This document shows positions 18,450 through 27,521 of a DNA stretch of 64,000 nt, in pieces. Position numbers and translations under genes: made by a program. Within the stretch, counting starts at the first letter, position 1. Each line of letters starts with the position of its first letter. The notes under the pieces were generated by a model. It searched no databases. It was not told the origin of the DNA and saw only the letters and a list, made by a program, of their open reading frames with translations. The stretch is from Ferrimonas balearica (GTDB lineage: Bacteria > Pseudomonadota > Gammaproteobacteria > Enterobacterales > Shewanellaceae), in NCBI RefSeq assembly GCF_019802055.1, contig NZ_JAHVHW010000004.1, positions 62,001 through 126,000 on the forward strand, read 5' to 3'.

Positions 18450-18912
18450 ATCTCTGACACACCATATCCAGGTGGAGGATCCCCCCATCATCGTAAGGTT
18501 CGGACGTACCGACAAAGCCAAACTGCTGGTAGTAAGGCTTTAGCGCAAGCTGAGCGGAGATCTTAACCGGGCGTCCGGGATACTGTGTTGCGGCATGATC
18601 CAGCCCCTCTCTGATCAGCCTGGGCCCCAAGCCGGTTCCCCGCGCTTCCGGAGCCAGCACAATGCGCCCCAGTTTGACCGGTCCATCCGCATCGGCCAGC
18701 AGACGCAGATAACCCACCAATCTGCCTTCAACCGTTGCCAATAGGTGCTCCGCCTCCTGGTCCCGGTTATCCAACTCTTCGTAGAGGCTGTTCTGCTCCA
18801 GCATAAACACCTGCTCCCGAAGACGCAGGATCTCATACAAGCGATGCCCATCTAACTGGTCAAAACGGCGCCACTCCTGCTGCGGCTCTGAATGCCATTT
18901 GTTGGTCAACAT
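18448..18912 (-). CDS. elaA: ElaA-family GNAT acetyltransferase
   Basis: 154 residues from ATG 18912, with GAGGAG upstream. The ElaA pattern is clear: YEILRLREQVFMLEQNSLYEELDNRD near the start, then the acetyl-CoA loop (EARGTGLGPRLI, about 103-114) and a C-terminal QFGFVGTSEPYDDGGI. It should acetylate a small molecule or amine, substrate unknown. It is divergent from putP with a ~55-base gap. Confidence 0.9.
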   Translation of the reverse strand: MLTNKWHSEPQQEWRRFDQLDGHRLYEILRLREQVFMLEQNSLYEELDNRDQEAEHLLATVEGRLVGYLRLLADADGPVKLGRIVLAPEARGTGLGPRLIREGLDHAATQYPGRPVKISAQLALKPYYQQFGFVGTSEPYDDGGILHLDMVCQR

Positions 18913-18966
18913 CACACTCCTCTGTTAGCATCGTTGCGATTTTTCGAAAAGCATCAGTGTATAACA

Positions 18967-20409
18967 ATGATATCAACCGCAACCATGATCACCTTCTTTG
19001 CCTATCTCATCCTTTTGCTGGTGATAGGCACCCTGGCCTGGAAGGCCACGTCCACCTCCTCAGACTACATTCTGGGTGGCCGCAAGATGGGCCCCGCGGT
19101 CACCGCGCTGAGCGTGGGCGCTTCCGATATGTCTGGCTGGCTGCTTCTGGGTCTGCCGGGTGCCATCTACCTGTCTGGCCTTTCCGAAGCCTGGATCGGT
19201 GTGGGTCTGGTACTGGGCGCCTGGCTCAACTGGAGGCTGGTGGCCAAACGTCTGCGCATCTACACCGAGTTCACCAACGACTCTCTGACGTTGCCGGACT
19301 TCCTTGAGCGCCGCTTTGCCGACCCCGGTCTGCTGCGCCTGGTGGCCGCCACCACCACTTTGCTGTTCTTCATCTTCTACACCTCCTCCGGCATGGTCAG
19401 TGGCGCCATCCTGTTTGAGCAGGTGTTTGGGCTCGATTACACCACCGCGCTGCTGATTGGCGCGTCCATCATCGTCTCCTACACCTTTGTGGGCGGTTTC
19501 TTCGCGGTGAGCTGGACCGACTTTTTCCAGGGCATCCTGATGCTGATCGCCCTGCTGGTGGTGCCGATGGTGGTACTGGGTGGCGGCGATGCAGCCGGTG
19601 TTCCTGAGCTGGACCCCACCATGCTCACCATGCTGCCTGAGGGCACCACCCTGCTGGGCATCATCTCGCTGATGGCCTGGGGCCTGGGTTACTTTGGTCA
19701 GCCCCATATCCTGTCCCGCTTTATGGCGATCGGTCAGGTGAAGGATCTCCCCACTTCCCGCCGCATCTCTATCGGCTGGATGGTACTCTCTCTGATCGGC
19801 GCTCTGGCAACCGGCCTGGCCGGTGCGGTGCATTTTGCCGGCACCCCGCTAAGCAACCCGGAAACCGTTTTCATTGAACTGACCAAGGTGCTGTTCAACC
19901 CCTGGATCGCCGGGATGCTGATCGCCGCCATTCTCTCTGCCATCATGAGCACGATCGACTCCCAGTTGCTGGTGTGCTCCTCCGTGATGACCGAAGACTT
20001 CTACCGCAAGTGGATCCGTCCCGGCGCCAGTGAGAAGGAGTTGGTGTCCGTTGGTCGCATTACCGTACTGGCTGTTGCCGTCGTGGCAACTCTGATCGCC
20101 ATGAACCCGGATTCCACCGTACTCGACCTGGTGGGTTACGCCTGGGCGGGCTTTGGTGCCGCATTTGGTCCGGTCATTCTGCTCTCCCTGTACTGGCGTG
20201 GCTACAGCCGACAGGGCGCCATTGCCACCATTCTGGTGGGCGCTGCTGTGGTGGTGATCTGGGACCTGCTCAGTGGTGGCATCTTTGATGTCTACGAGAT
20301 CCTGCCAGGCTTTATCTTCGCCACCCTTGCCGGTGTGCTTGTCAGCAAGGTCATGCCGCCTAAAGCCGAAGTACTGAGTCAACACCAAGAGTTTGAGCAG
20401 AAGCTCTAA
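18967..20409 (+). CDS. putP: Sodium/proline symporter PutP
   Basis: 480 residues from ATG 18967; the frame is open to 18892 but that part overlaps elaA and is polar. It is a sodium:solute symporter with about 12-13 helices. Conserved PutP segments include YILGGRKMGPAVTALS, GASDMSGWLL and GYFGQPHILSRFMAI, plus the Na-site helix with IMSTIDSQLLVCSS. It takes up proline with sodium, consistent with a marine lifestyle. The upstream region is short, shared with elaA. Confidence 0.93.
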   Translation: MISTATMITFFAYLILLLVIGTLAWKATSTSSDYILGGRKMGPAVTALSVGASDMSGWLLLGLPGAIYLSGLSEAWIGVGLVLGAWLNWRLVAKRLRIYTEFTNDSLTLPDFLERRFADPGLLRLVAATTTLLFFIFYTSSGMVSGAILFEQVFGLDYTTALLIGASIIVSYTFVGGFFAVSWTDFFQGILMLIALLVVPMVVLGGGDAAGVPELDPTMLTMLPEGTTLLGIISLMAWGLGYFGQPHILSRFMAIGQVKDLPTSRRISIGWMVLSLIGALATGLAGAVHFAGTPLSNPETVFIELTKVLFNPWIAGMLIAAILSAIMSTIDSQLLVCSSVMTEDFYRKWIRPGASEKELVSVGRITVLAVAVVATLIAMNPDSTVLDLVGYAWAGFGAAFGPVILLSLYWRGYSRQGAIATILVGAAVVVIWDLLSGGIFDVYEILPGFIFATLAGVLVSKVMPPKAEVLSQHQEFEQKL

Positions 20410-20425
20410 ACCTGAACTAAACATA

Positions 20426-20448
20426 GGGCGCCTTTGGCGCCCTTTTTT
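20426..20448 (+). terminator. putP terminator
   Basis: GGGCGCC, loop TTT, GGCGCCC, then six T. Confidence 0.9.
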
Positions 20449-20489
20449 GTTTACATTTCCCTTACATTTACAAAGCAGTTACCGTATTC

Positions 20490-20511
20490 TTTTGTGCCGT
20501 ACGGCGCAAAA
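20490..20511. promoter_or_regulatory. 22-bp near-perfect palindrome upstream of fadL
   Basis: TTTTGTGCCGTACGGCGCAAAA is symmetrical about GTAC except for one position pair. It lies 110 bases before the fadL ATG, well past the putP terminator, so a regulator site is more likely than a second terminator. The regulator is unknown. Confidence 0.45.
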
Positions 20512-20536
20512 TAGCGACATTTTCAACGATTTTGCC

Positions 20537-20553
20537 CTCTGGTCGGATATGTC
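20537..20553. promoter_or_regulatory. Possible FadR site upstream of fadL
   Basis: CTCTGGTCGGATATGTC matches 11 of 16 fixed positions of the FadR consensus; the left half is intact and the right half is weak. It fits with the strong site at fadI, but is uncertain. Confidence 0.35.
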
Positions 20554-20620
20554 AGAACTGTAACGACCCCTAGAATCTCGCCCAAATTATTATTCCAAAC
20601 TGCCACCTACGAGATAGCAG

Positions 20621-21925
20621 ATGAAAACGATGAACAAGACTTTGCTCGCCACTGCCGTTGCTCTGGCCAGCACCCAATCCCTGGCCGCCGGCTTCCAACT
20701 GAACAGCCAGTCCGCCACTGGTATCGGCCGCGCCTTCGCCGGTGACGCCGTAATCGCCGACAACGCTTCCGTACTGGCCCGTAACCCGGCTGCCATGGCG
20801 CTGTTCGACGCGCCCGCCTTCTCTGGCGGTCTGACCTACGCCGACGTCAGCATCGACATCAAGGACGTTAGCCATCAAGGTATTCTGGGCAACCCCGTAG
20901 ATATGGGCGGCATCGATGACGCGGGCAGCGGTAAAGTAATCCCGAACATCTTCTACATCCACCCGCTGAACGACAAAGTGGCCGTCGGCTTTGCCGCCTT
21001 CTCCAACTTTGGTACCGGTACCGACAGCAGCAGCCTGCTCAAGGACAACCCTCTCTACGCGCCGTTTGACCTGATCGGCAACACCGAAGTGACCACCGTT
21101 AACTTCAACGCCAGCGTCTCCTACCGCATCAATGAGCACCTGAGCCTGGGTGCCGGTGTGGACATGATCTACGGCGAAGGCGCGCTAGACCGCTACATGG
21201 GTGCCACTCCACTGGTTGACGTAGAAGCCGACGGCATTGGCTTTGGCGGTATCCTGGGTGCCACCTATGAGATCAACGAGAACCATCGTTTTGGTCTGAG
21301 CTACCGCTTTAGCCCGGATGTGGTGGTTGAGGGTGATATCAACACCATCTCCCCGCAGTTTATCCCCGGTGTCGGCATTAAAAATGTTGCTACCAACTTT
21401 GAAGAGCTGGAAGTGCCGCTGGCTGACATCTTCCAGTTTGCCGGTTTCCATCAGTTGACCAACCAGTTTGCCCTGCACTACACCGCTCAGTGGACCCAGT
21501 GGAGCAACTTCCACCAGATCACGGCCAAAGACGGCACCGGTGTAATCGTGGACCTGCCGGACGCTCCGACCATCCCGGTGGGCGACGTAGCTCTGAAAGA
21601 GTACAAGTGGAAGGACTCCTGGTTCCTGAGCCTGGGTGGTACCTACAACGTGAACGACAAGTGGACCCTGCGCGCCGGTTACGCCTACGACCAGGGCGTT
21701 GTTGACGAGATCAGCTCCATCTCCATCCCGGATTCCGATCGTCAGTGGTTCACCGCTGGTGTGGGTTACAACCTGACTCCCAAGTCCACCATCGACTTCG
21801 GCTTCGCCTACATAATGGGTGAAGAGGTTGACCTGATCGAAAACAGCGCAGTTGTTGGTCCGGTTAACGCCACCACTGAGTCTGGCGCCATGTACTACTC
21901 CATCCAGTACAGCCACCAGTTCTGA
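20621..21925 (+). CDS. fadL: Long-chain fatty acid outer-membrane transporter FadL
   Basis: 434 residues. The signal peptide ends LAA at about residue 22, followed by the FadL N-terminal hatch GFQLNSQSATGIGRAFAGDA and NPAAMALF. The rest is a beta-barrel ending in a C-terminal Phe (YSHQF). It passes long-chain fatty acids across the outer membrane to feed FadI/FadJ. It has its own promoter region and terminator. Confidence 0.95.
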   Translation: MKTMNKTLLATAVALASTQSLAAGFQLNSQSATGIGRAFAGDAVIADNASVLARNPAAMALFDAPAFSGGLTYADVSIDIKDVSHQGILGNPVDMGGIDDAGSGKVIPNIFYIHPLNDKVAVGFAAFSNFGTGTDSSSLLKDNPLYAPFDLIGNTEVTTVNFNASVSYRINEHLSLGAGVDMIYGEGALDRYMGATPLVDVEADGIGFGGILGATYEINENHRFGLSYRFSPDVVVEGDINTISPQFIPGVGIKNVATNFEELEVPLADIFQFAGFHQLTNQFALHYTAQWTQWSNFHQITAKDGTGVIVDLPDAPTIPVGDVALKEYKWKDSWFLSLGGTYNVNDKWTLRAGYAYDQGVVDEISSISIPDSDRQWFTAGVGYNLTPKSTIDFGFAYIMGEEVDLIENSAVVGPVNATTESGAMYYSIQYSHQF

Positions 21926-21945
21926 TAGAACCGGTTACGATATAG

Positions 21946-21970
21946 AAAGGGGCCTAATGGCCCCTTTTTT
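21946..21970 (+). terminator. fadL terminator
   Basis: AAAGGGGCC, loop TAAT, GGCCCCTTTTTT. Confidence 0.9.
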
Positions 21971-22101
21971 GCTGTCTTTTCTCCATCTCCTGCGGCAAAT
22001 GGTCGCACTTTCTCATTAAGCCATTGCAGCTTTCCCTCACCTGTCCTGAAATTCAAAAGGGGCAGTTCGCCTGATGCCCCTCCAAACCGTCGCAGAATCT
22101 T

Positions 22102-22142
22102 AAATTAGATTTTTCTAATGGTTGAAAATTAGATTTTGCTAA
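22102..22142. promoter_or_regulatory. Two 17-bp direct repeats before the exporter operon
   Basis: AAATTAGATTTTTCTAA (22102-22118) and AAATTAGATTTTGCTAA (22126-22142) differ at one base and recur at 24 bases. Each is itself semi-palindromic (TTAGA-N4-TCTAA in the first). They lie 44 bases before the exporter ATG in a locally AT-rich stretch, as expected for a repressor or activator binding in tandem. The regulator is unknown. Confidence 0.6.
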
Positions 22143-22185
22143 AGTAGGATCGAACACACTGATAACCTGCCATCTTGGAGAGCAC

Positions 22186-24759
22186 ATGAAAGCCGGGTTG
22201 ATCCGCTTCGCTACCGAGCGCCCCCGCACCGTCTATGCCCTCATCTGGGCACTGGTGCTGGCAACTGCCGCCCTGATCCCCAACATCCAGATCGATACCG
22301 ATCCGGAGAATATGCTGCCGTCTGATGACCCGGCCCGGGTATTCCACAACCAGGTGAAATCCGACTTCGCGCTGTACGACAGCATGGTGGTGGGTGCAGT
22401 AGCCGAAAACGGCATCTTCAACCCCCAGTCCCTGGCCACGATGCACCAACTGACCGACGCCATCCTCAAACTGGAGCCGGTAGTGAAGGCGGACCTGATG
22501 GCGCTCTCCACCTCCGACAACATCACCCAGGAGGGGCCGGGCACCATCCGCTTTGAGTACCTGATGAAGGACGCGCCGCAGACCCAGGCCGCCTCAGAGG
22601 CGATTGGTGACGCGGTTGCACGCCTGCCGCTGCTGAACAACACCCTGGTCTCCGGCGACGGCAAAGCCGCCGCCATCTATGTGCCGCTCTACAACAAGGA
22701 CGACAGCTACCAGGTGGCGGAATCGATTCGCGCCCTGATTGCCGAACTTGACCCTCAGGACACCTACTACCTGACCGGCCTGCCTGTAGCAGAGAACCAG
22801 TTCGGCCACGAGATGTTTGTGCAGATGGCGGTCTCCGCGCCGCTGGCCGGCGCGATGATCTTCGCCCTGATGTGGTTCTTCTTCCGCAGCATTCCGCTGG
22901 TGATTGCCCCGATGCTGGTGGCGATGGCCACGGTGATTGCCACCATGGGCACCCTGATCGGCATGGGCTACACGGTACACATCATGTCCTCCATGATCGC
23001 CATCTTCCTGATGCCGATTGCGGTGGTGGATTCGGTCCACATCATGAGCGACTTTACCGACCGCTACCGCGCCGGTAAGGACGCCAAAGCGGTCATCCGT
23101 GAAGTGATGGGCGACCTGTTCAATCCCATGCTGTTCACCTCCGTCACCTCTGCCGTGGGTTTCTACTCACTGATGCTGACCCCCATTCCGCCGGTTCAGG
23201 TCTTCGGTGCCTTTGTGGGCAGCGGCATCCTGCTGGCCTTTATCCTGAGCGTCCTGCTGGTGCCCGCCTACGTGGTGCGCATGAAGCCCGCCACCCTGGA
23301 CAAGATGCAGGCCCGTCTCCATGGCCACGCTGAGCACAGTGGCCTGCTGGCGCGCTTCCTGCCCCGTGCTGGTCGCTTCAGCGTGCGTCAGGCCAAACCG
23401 ATTGTGATTGTCGCCCTGCTTATCCTCGGCTTCTCTGCGGTGGGGATCAGCAAGATCCAGATCAACGACAACCCGGTGCGCTGGTTTAAGGCAGACCATG
23501 AAATTCGCATCGCCGACAAGGCGCTGAACGAGCACTTTGCCGGCACCTACGACGCGTATCTGGTGCTGACCGATGACCGCCCGCTTATCGACACCGAAAC
23601 CAAGCGACAGCTGCAGGCCCTGTTGGCCAAGGCACTGCCCGGCGATGCCGAAGCGGAAGCGATGCTGAACCAGGCCGATGGCCAATCCCTCGCGTCGCTG
23701 CTGAGTCGCCTGGATGACGCCGCCTTTGACGCCGACAGCGACGCACAGATCGACGCGATTGACGCCCTGATGCCTAAGCTGGAAACGGTTACCGAGCAGA
23801 GCCGTCGCTTCCTCGACCCGGCCCTGCTGGCCTGGATGGCGGATCTGCAGGCAGACCTCAATGACAGCGGCCTGGTGGGCAAGTCCAACGCTCTGCCGGA
23901 CATCGTCAAAACCGTAAACCGTGAACTGCACTCCGGTGAGGACAAGGACTTCGCCCTGCCTGACAGCGCCGCCGGTGTGGCTCAGACGCTGCTTCAGTTC
24001 CAGTCCTCTCACCGCCCGCAGGACCTCTGGCACTTTGTCAGCCGCGACTACCGCCAGGGGCTGATCTGGCTGCAGCTCACCTCAGGTGACAACCAGCATA
24101 TGAACGGGGTGATTGCCCATGTGGACCAGTACCTGAGCCAGCACCCGCTGCCCCAGGGCCTGAGCGCCGACTGGGCCGGTAAAGCCTACATCAATGTGAT
24201 CTGGCAGGACGCCATGGTGACCGGGATGATGGAGAGCCTGCTGAGCGCGTTCGTGGTGATTTTCATCATGATGAGCCTGCTGTTCCGCTCACCGCTTTAC
24301 GGTCTGATTGCGATGCTGCCGCTGTCGCTGACCATCGCCTTTATCTACGGCCTGGTAGGCTGGCTGGGCAAAGATTACGACATGCCCATCGCGGTGCTCT
24401 CCGCCCTGGCGCTGGGCCTCTCCGTGGACTTTGCCATTCACTTCCTGGAGCGCACCCGCGCCATCCATAAGGAGACCGGCAGCGTCCGCCAGACCCTGGC
24501 CATGATGTTTGAGGAGCCTGCCCGGGCCATCAGTCGCAACGCCATCGTGATTGCGCTGGGCTTTACCCCGCTGCTGATGGCGCCGCTGGTACCCTACATC
24601 ACCGTGGGTGTGCTGATGGCCTCCATTATGGCGGTCTCCGCCACGGTAACCCTGCTGCTGTTGCCCGCAGCCCTGAGCCTGTTTTCCCGCTGGACCCTGC
24701 CGGAGCCCAAAGCGCCCGAGACGTCCAGCCAACCGACAACCGGAGGTACCCATGCTTAA
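22186..24759 (+). CDS. MMPL/RND-superfamily exporter
   Basis: 857 residues. Two homologous halves each have a membrane helix, a large periplasmic domain and a block of five helices; the first block is near 205-365 and the second near 685-835. Charged and polar residues in the helices include MPIAVVDSVHIMSDFTDRYR and ALGLSVDFAIHFLERTR, typical of hydrophobe exporters of the MMPL/HpnN type rather than of AcrB. Start is supported by TTGGAGAG. It overlaps the next gene by eight bases. With a LolA-like protein and a barrel behind it, export of a lipid or lipid-like molecule is plausible but inferred. Confidence 0.88.
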   Translation: MKAGLIRFATERPRTVYALIWALVLATAALIPNIQIDTDPENMLPSDDPARVFHNQVKSDFALYDSMVVGAVAENGIFNPQSLATMHQLTDAILKLEPVVKADLMALSTSDNITQEGPGTIRFEYLMKDAPQTQAASEAIGDAVARLPLLNNTLVSGDGKAAAIYVPLYNKDDSYQVAESIRALIAELDPQDTYYLTGLPVAENQFGHEMFVQMAVSAPLAGAMIFALMWFFFRSIPLVIAPMLVAMATVIATMGTLIGMGYTVHIMSSMIAIFLMPIAVVDSVHIMSDFTDRYRAGKDAKAVIREVMGDLFNPMLFTSVTSAVGFYSLMLTPIPPVQVFGAFVGSGILLAFILSVLLVPAYVVRMKPATLDKMQARLHGHAEHSGLLARFLPRAGRFSVRQAKPIVIVALLILGFSAVGISKIQINDNPVRWFKADHEIRIADKALNEHFAGTYDAYLVLTDDRPLIDTETKRQLQALLAKALPGDAEAEAMLNQADGQSLASLLSRLDDAAFDADSDAQIDAIDALMPKLETVTEQSRRFLDPALLAWMADLQADLNDSGLVGKSNALPDIVKTVNRELHSGEDKDFALPDSAAGVAQTLLQFQSSHRPQDLWHFVSRDYRQGLIWLQLTSGDNQHMNGVIAHVDQYLSQHPLPQGLSADWAGKAYINVIWQDAMVTGMMESLLSAFVVIFIMMSLLFRSPLYGLIAMLPLSLTIAFIYGLVGWLGKDYDMPIAVLSALALGLSVDFAIHFLERTRAIHKETGSVRQTLAMMFEEPARAISRNAIVIALGFTPLLMAPLVPYITVGVLMASIMAVSATVTLLLLPAALSLFSRWTLPEPKAPETSSQPTTGGTHA

Positions 24760-25564
24760 GTCCACGATGAAGGGACTGGGCACCGCCCTGATGGGCGCGC
24801 TCACTCTGTTCAGTGCCACCACTCTGAACGCTCGCGCCGACACCCTCAGCGCCGATCAGATCATCGACAAAGCCAACCTGGCGGCGTTCTACGCCGGTGA
24901 AGATGGCCGCAGCCAGGCCCGGATGAAGATCCTGGATGGCCAGGGTCGCGAACAGATCCGCCAGTTCACCATCCTGCGCCGCACCAAGGAGGTTGCCGGG
25001 GATCAGCAGATGCTGGTGTTCTTCTCCCGCCCCTCTGATGTTCGCGGCACCGTGTTCCGGGTAGAAAAGAAAGTGGCCAGCGACGATGACCGCTGGCTCT
25101 ACCTGCCGGGTCTGGACCTGCTGCGCCGCATCAGTGCCGGTGACAAGCGCACCTCCTTTGTAGGCAGCCACTTCTTCTACGAAGACGTGTCCGGCCGTAA
25201 CCCCCGTGAGGACAACTTCACTCTGGTGGAGGAGACGCCGGAGCAGTACGTGATCGACGGTGTGCCGAAGGCCCCGGGCAGCGTTGAGTTTGCCCGCTAC
25301 CGGGTCTGGATCGACAAAGCCACCTTCCTGCCGGTGAAAACCGAGTACCAGGATGGTCAGGGCAATGTGTATCGCCGCATCAGCGTAGCCAAGGTGGAGA
25401 CCATCGGTGGTCACCCCACCGTCACCCGCTCCATGGTGGAAGACCTCCGTGGCGGCGGCAGCACCCTGATGGAGTTCCGCGGTGTGGAGTACGACATCGG
25501 CCTGCCGGAGTCAATCTTCAGTGAGCGCAGCATGCGCACACCGCCCACCCAGTACCTGCGCTGA
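24752..25564 (+). CDS. LolA-like outer-membrane lipoprotein-sorting family protein
   Basis: 270 residues with a signal peptide (cleavage near ARA, about residue 29). The mature domain, DTLSADQIIDKANLAAFYAG onward, with LYLPGLDLLRRISAGDKRTSFVGS and a later YRVWIDKATFLPVKTEY, matches the LolA-fold family usually encoded beside MMPL exporters. It is probably a periplasmic carrier for the exporter's lipid substrate. GGAGG precedes the ATG inside the end of the exporter gene. Confidence 0.87.
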   Translation: MLKSTMKGLGTALMGALTLFSATTLNARADTLSADQIIDKANLAAFYAGEDGRSQARMKILDGQGREQIRQFTILRRTKEVAGDQQMLVFFSRPSDVRGTVFRVEKKVASDDDRWLYLPGLDLLRRISAGDKRTSFVGSHFFYEDVSGRNPREDNFTLVEETPEQYVIDGVPKAPGSVEFARYRVWIDKATFLPVKTEYQDGQGNVYRRISVAKVETIGGHPTVTRSMVEDLRGGGSTLMEFRGVEYDIGLPESIFSERSMRTPPTQYLR

Positions 25565-25576
25565 TTTGGAGGATCC

Positions 25577-26848
25577 ATGAGTCGTATTGCGCTGTCCCTG
25601 CTCACCCTGACTCTGCTGCCCGGCGCCTGGGCCGCTGAGGACCCCTGGGGCGATGACTGGGGGGATGACTGGAGCGAGGAGACCGTCTCCCCCTGGCAGC
25701 CCGTCAGTGGCTTTATCGAGGGTGCGGCGGGTGCCCGCCTGCAGTCTGATGGCGCAGGCCTGCCCCGCCAGACGCTGGGGGAAGCCCGTGCCCGGGTGGA
25801 AACCGGTTACCGTAGCGAACAGTTGAGCGGCGACCTTCGGGCTGACCTGCGCTACGACGATGTGGTGGAGGGGTGGGAACTGGATGTCCGCGAGCTCTCC
25901 GTCAGCTTTGCGCTGGGGAACCATGTCGATATGAAGGTGGGCCGTCAGGTGCTGACCTGGGGCACCGGCGACTTCCTGTTCCTTAACGACCTGTTTCCCA
26001 AGGATTGGCAGGCGTTCTTTACCGGACTGGATGATGAGTATCTCAAAGCGCCGGTGAACGCGGTCAAAGCCAGTTACTTCAGCCAGTACGCCAACCTGGA
26101 TCTGGCCTGGATCCCACGATTCGAGAGCGACAACTACCTTAATGGAGAGAGGCTGAGTTTTTATAACCCGGTTGTGGGCGCGCCGGTGGCCCCCGGGTTT
26201 GAAGCGGATGAGCCCAGCGACGATTCCCTCGCCGCCCGACTCTTCGGCCAGCGAGGCAGCGTGGAGTGGGCGCTCTACGGCTACTGGGGTTATACCGGTA
26301 CGCCGGAAGCGATGGACTCTCAGGGCCAACCCAGCTTCTCCCGCCTGAACGCCTATGGCGCCAGCATGATGCTGCCGCTGGGCCCGGGCCTGTTCAACCT
26401 GGAGGGGGTGTACCAGGATATCCAGCCGCAACAGGGCGGCACGCCGGGGCAGCCCGCGGACAAGATGATGCTGCTGGCTGGCTACCAGATGGAACTGGTC
26501 ACCAACCTGACTTTGGGGCTGCAATACCAGCTGGAACACCTGCTGGATTACAGCGCTTACCGGGCGGCACAGCCGCTGCCGGAATATGCCATGGAGCAGA
26601 ACCGTCATCTGATGACGGTACGGCTGGATTACCGGGCGATGCAGGAGAAGCTGACCCTTTCCCTGTTCAGCTTCTACAGCCCGTCGGACCAGGATTACTA
26701 CTTGCGTCCCCAGGCCAGCTACCGGATGGATGACAACTGGAGTTTTGCGGCTGGCTTCAACCTGTTGGGAGGCCAGGAGGATCACACCTTCTTTGGCCGC
26801 CTGAGTGACAATACTAATGGCTGGGTGCGGGTGCGCTACAGCTACTGA
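25577..26848 (+). CDS. Outer-membrane beta-barrel protein of the exporter operon
   Basis: 423 residues with a signal peptide ending GAWA (about residue 19), an acidic Trp-rich linker (DPWGDDWGDDW), and alternating beta strands, ending in an aromatic residue (VRVRYSY). GRQVLTWGTGDFLFLNDLFP resembles DUF1302-type barrels. It may provide the outer-membrane step of the exporter system. It begins 12 bases after the LolA-like gene with a TTTGGAGG ribosome site. Confidence 0.8.
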   Translation: MSRIALSLLTLTLLPGAWAAEDPWGDDWGDDWSEETVSPWQPVSGFIEGAAGARLQSDGAGLPRQTLGEARARVETGYRSEQLSGDLRADLRYDDVVEGWELDVRELSVSFALGNHVDMKVGRQVLTWGTGDFLFLNDLFPKDWQAFFTGLDDEYLKAPVNAVKASYFSQYANLDLAWIPRFESDNYLNGERLSFYNPVVGAPVAPGFEADEPSDDSLAARLFGQRGSVEWALYGYWGYTGTPEAMDSQGQPSFSRLNAYGASMMLPLGPGLFNLEGVYQDIQPQQGGTPGQPADKMMLLAGYQMELVTNLTLGLQYQLEHLLDYSAYRAAQPLPEYAMEQNRHLMTVRLDYRAMQEKLTLSLFSFYSPSDQDYYLRPQASYRMDDNWSFAAGFNLLGGQEDHTFFGRLSDNTNGWVRVRYSY

Positions 26849-26868
26849 ACGAGAAAATGGAGGTTTTT

Positions 26869-27111
26869 ATGTCTAACTCAAGCTTCTGCACCACGCCGCG
26901 CACCACGGAACGTGCCCTGTTTGCCTTTGCAGGCTTTATGGTGCTGATTTCCGTTGCCCTGACCGTATGGGTTCATCCCGCTTTTGTGTGGCTGACCGTA
27001 TTCGTCGGCGCCAATTTGTTCCAAAATGCCTTTACTGGCTTTTGCCCCGCCACCATGGTGATGCGCAAGCTGGGAATGAAGTCGGAAAGTGAATCCGTGA
27101 CCCAGAAGTAA
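26869..27111 (+). CDS. DUF2892 inner-membrane protein
   Basis: 80 residues from ATG 26869 (preceded by GGAGG; an ATG at 26857 is less likely). Two helices (about 15-34 and 37-52) and the FQNAFTGFCPA motif are characteristic of the DUF2892 segment found at the C-terminus of YgaP-type rhodaneses. Here it is a separate gene 11 bases before a rhodanese gene. Confidence 0.85.
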   Translation: MSNSSFCTTPRTTERALFAFAGFMVLISVALTVWVHPAFVWLTVFVGANLFQNAFTGFCPATMVMRKLGMKSESESVTQK

Positions 27112-27122
27112 GGAACAGAGTG

Positions 27123-27473
27123 ATGAAAAAGTGGTTGGCTGGCCTCGTGTTGGCTATCGGTGTACAGGGCGCTGTCATGGCATCCGAGCGGGCGGAAACC
27201 GCCTGGCAATGGGTCGATGAAGGCGCTGTGCTGGTGGATGTACGCACCACGGAGGAGTTCGCTGCCGGACACCTGCCGGGTGCCATCAATATCCCGCTGG
27301 ACCAACTGCCAAGTCGTCTCGCTGAGCTGGGTGAGCCCGGCGCAGAGACCATCGTGGTCTACTGCCGCAGTGGCAACCGCTCAGGACAGGCACTGGGATG
27401 GCTCAACCGCCAGGGCTACGAAAAGGTCCACAATGGCGGTGGCCTGGAGGAGATGCGGCAAAGCCGCCAGTAA
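27123..27473 (+). CDS. Periplasmic rhodanese
   Basis: 116 residues from ATG 27123 (AGGAACAG upstream; a GTG lies one codon earlier). A signal peptide (about 1-20) precedes a single rhodanese domain with DVRTTEEFAAGHLPGAINIP and active-site loop CRSGNR with Cys81. It should transfer sulfane sulfur in the periplasm. Together with the DUF2892 gene it looks like a split YgaP. Confidence 0.9.
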   Translation: MKKWLAGLVLAIGVQGAVMASERAETAWQWVDEGAVLVDVRTTEEFAAGHLPGAINIPLDQLPSRLAELGEPGAETIVVYCRSGNRSGQALGWLNRQGYEKVHNGGGLEEMRQSRQ

Positions 27474-27487
27474 TCCTCCACCCCAGA

Positions 27488-27521
27488 AAACAACACCGCC
27501 ATTATGGCGGTGTTGTTGTTT
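27488..27521. terminator. Bidirectional terminator between rhodanese gene and rssA
   Basis: Long stem AACAACACCGCCA / TGGCGGTGTTGTT with a three-base loop, followed by TT; it sits between convergent genes. Confidence 0.8.

Noticed and set aside
20490-20511. Second putP terminator
   Set aside because: No T-run after it and a good terminator already ends at 20448; listed as a possible operator instead.
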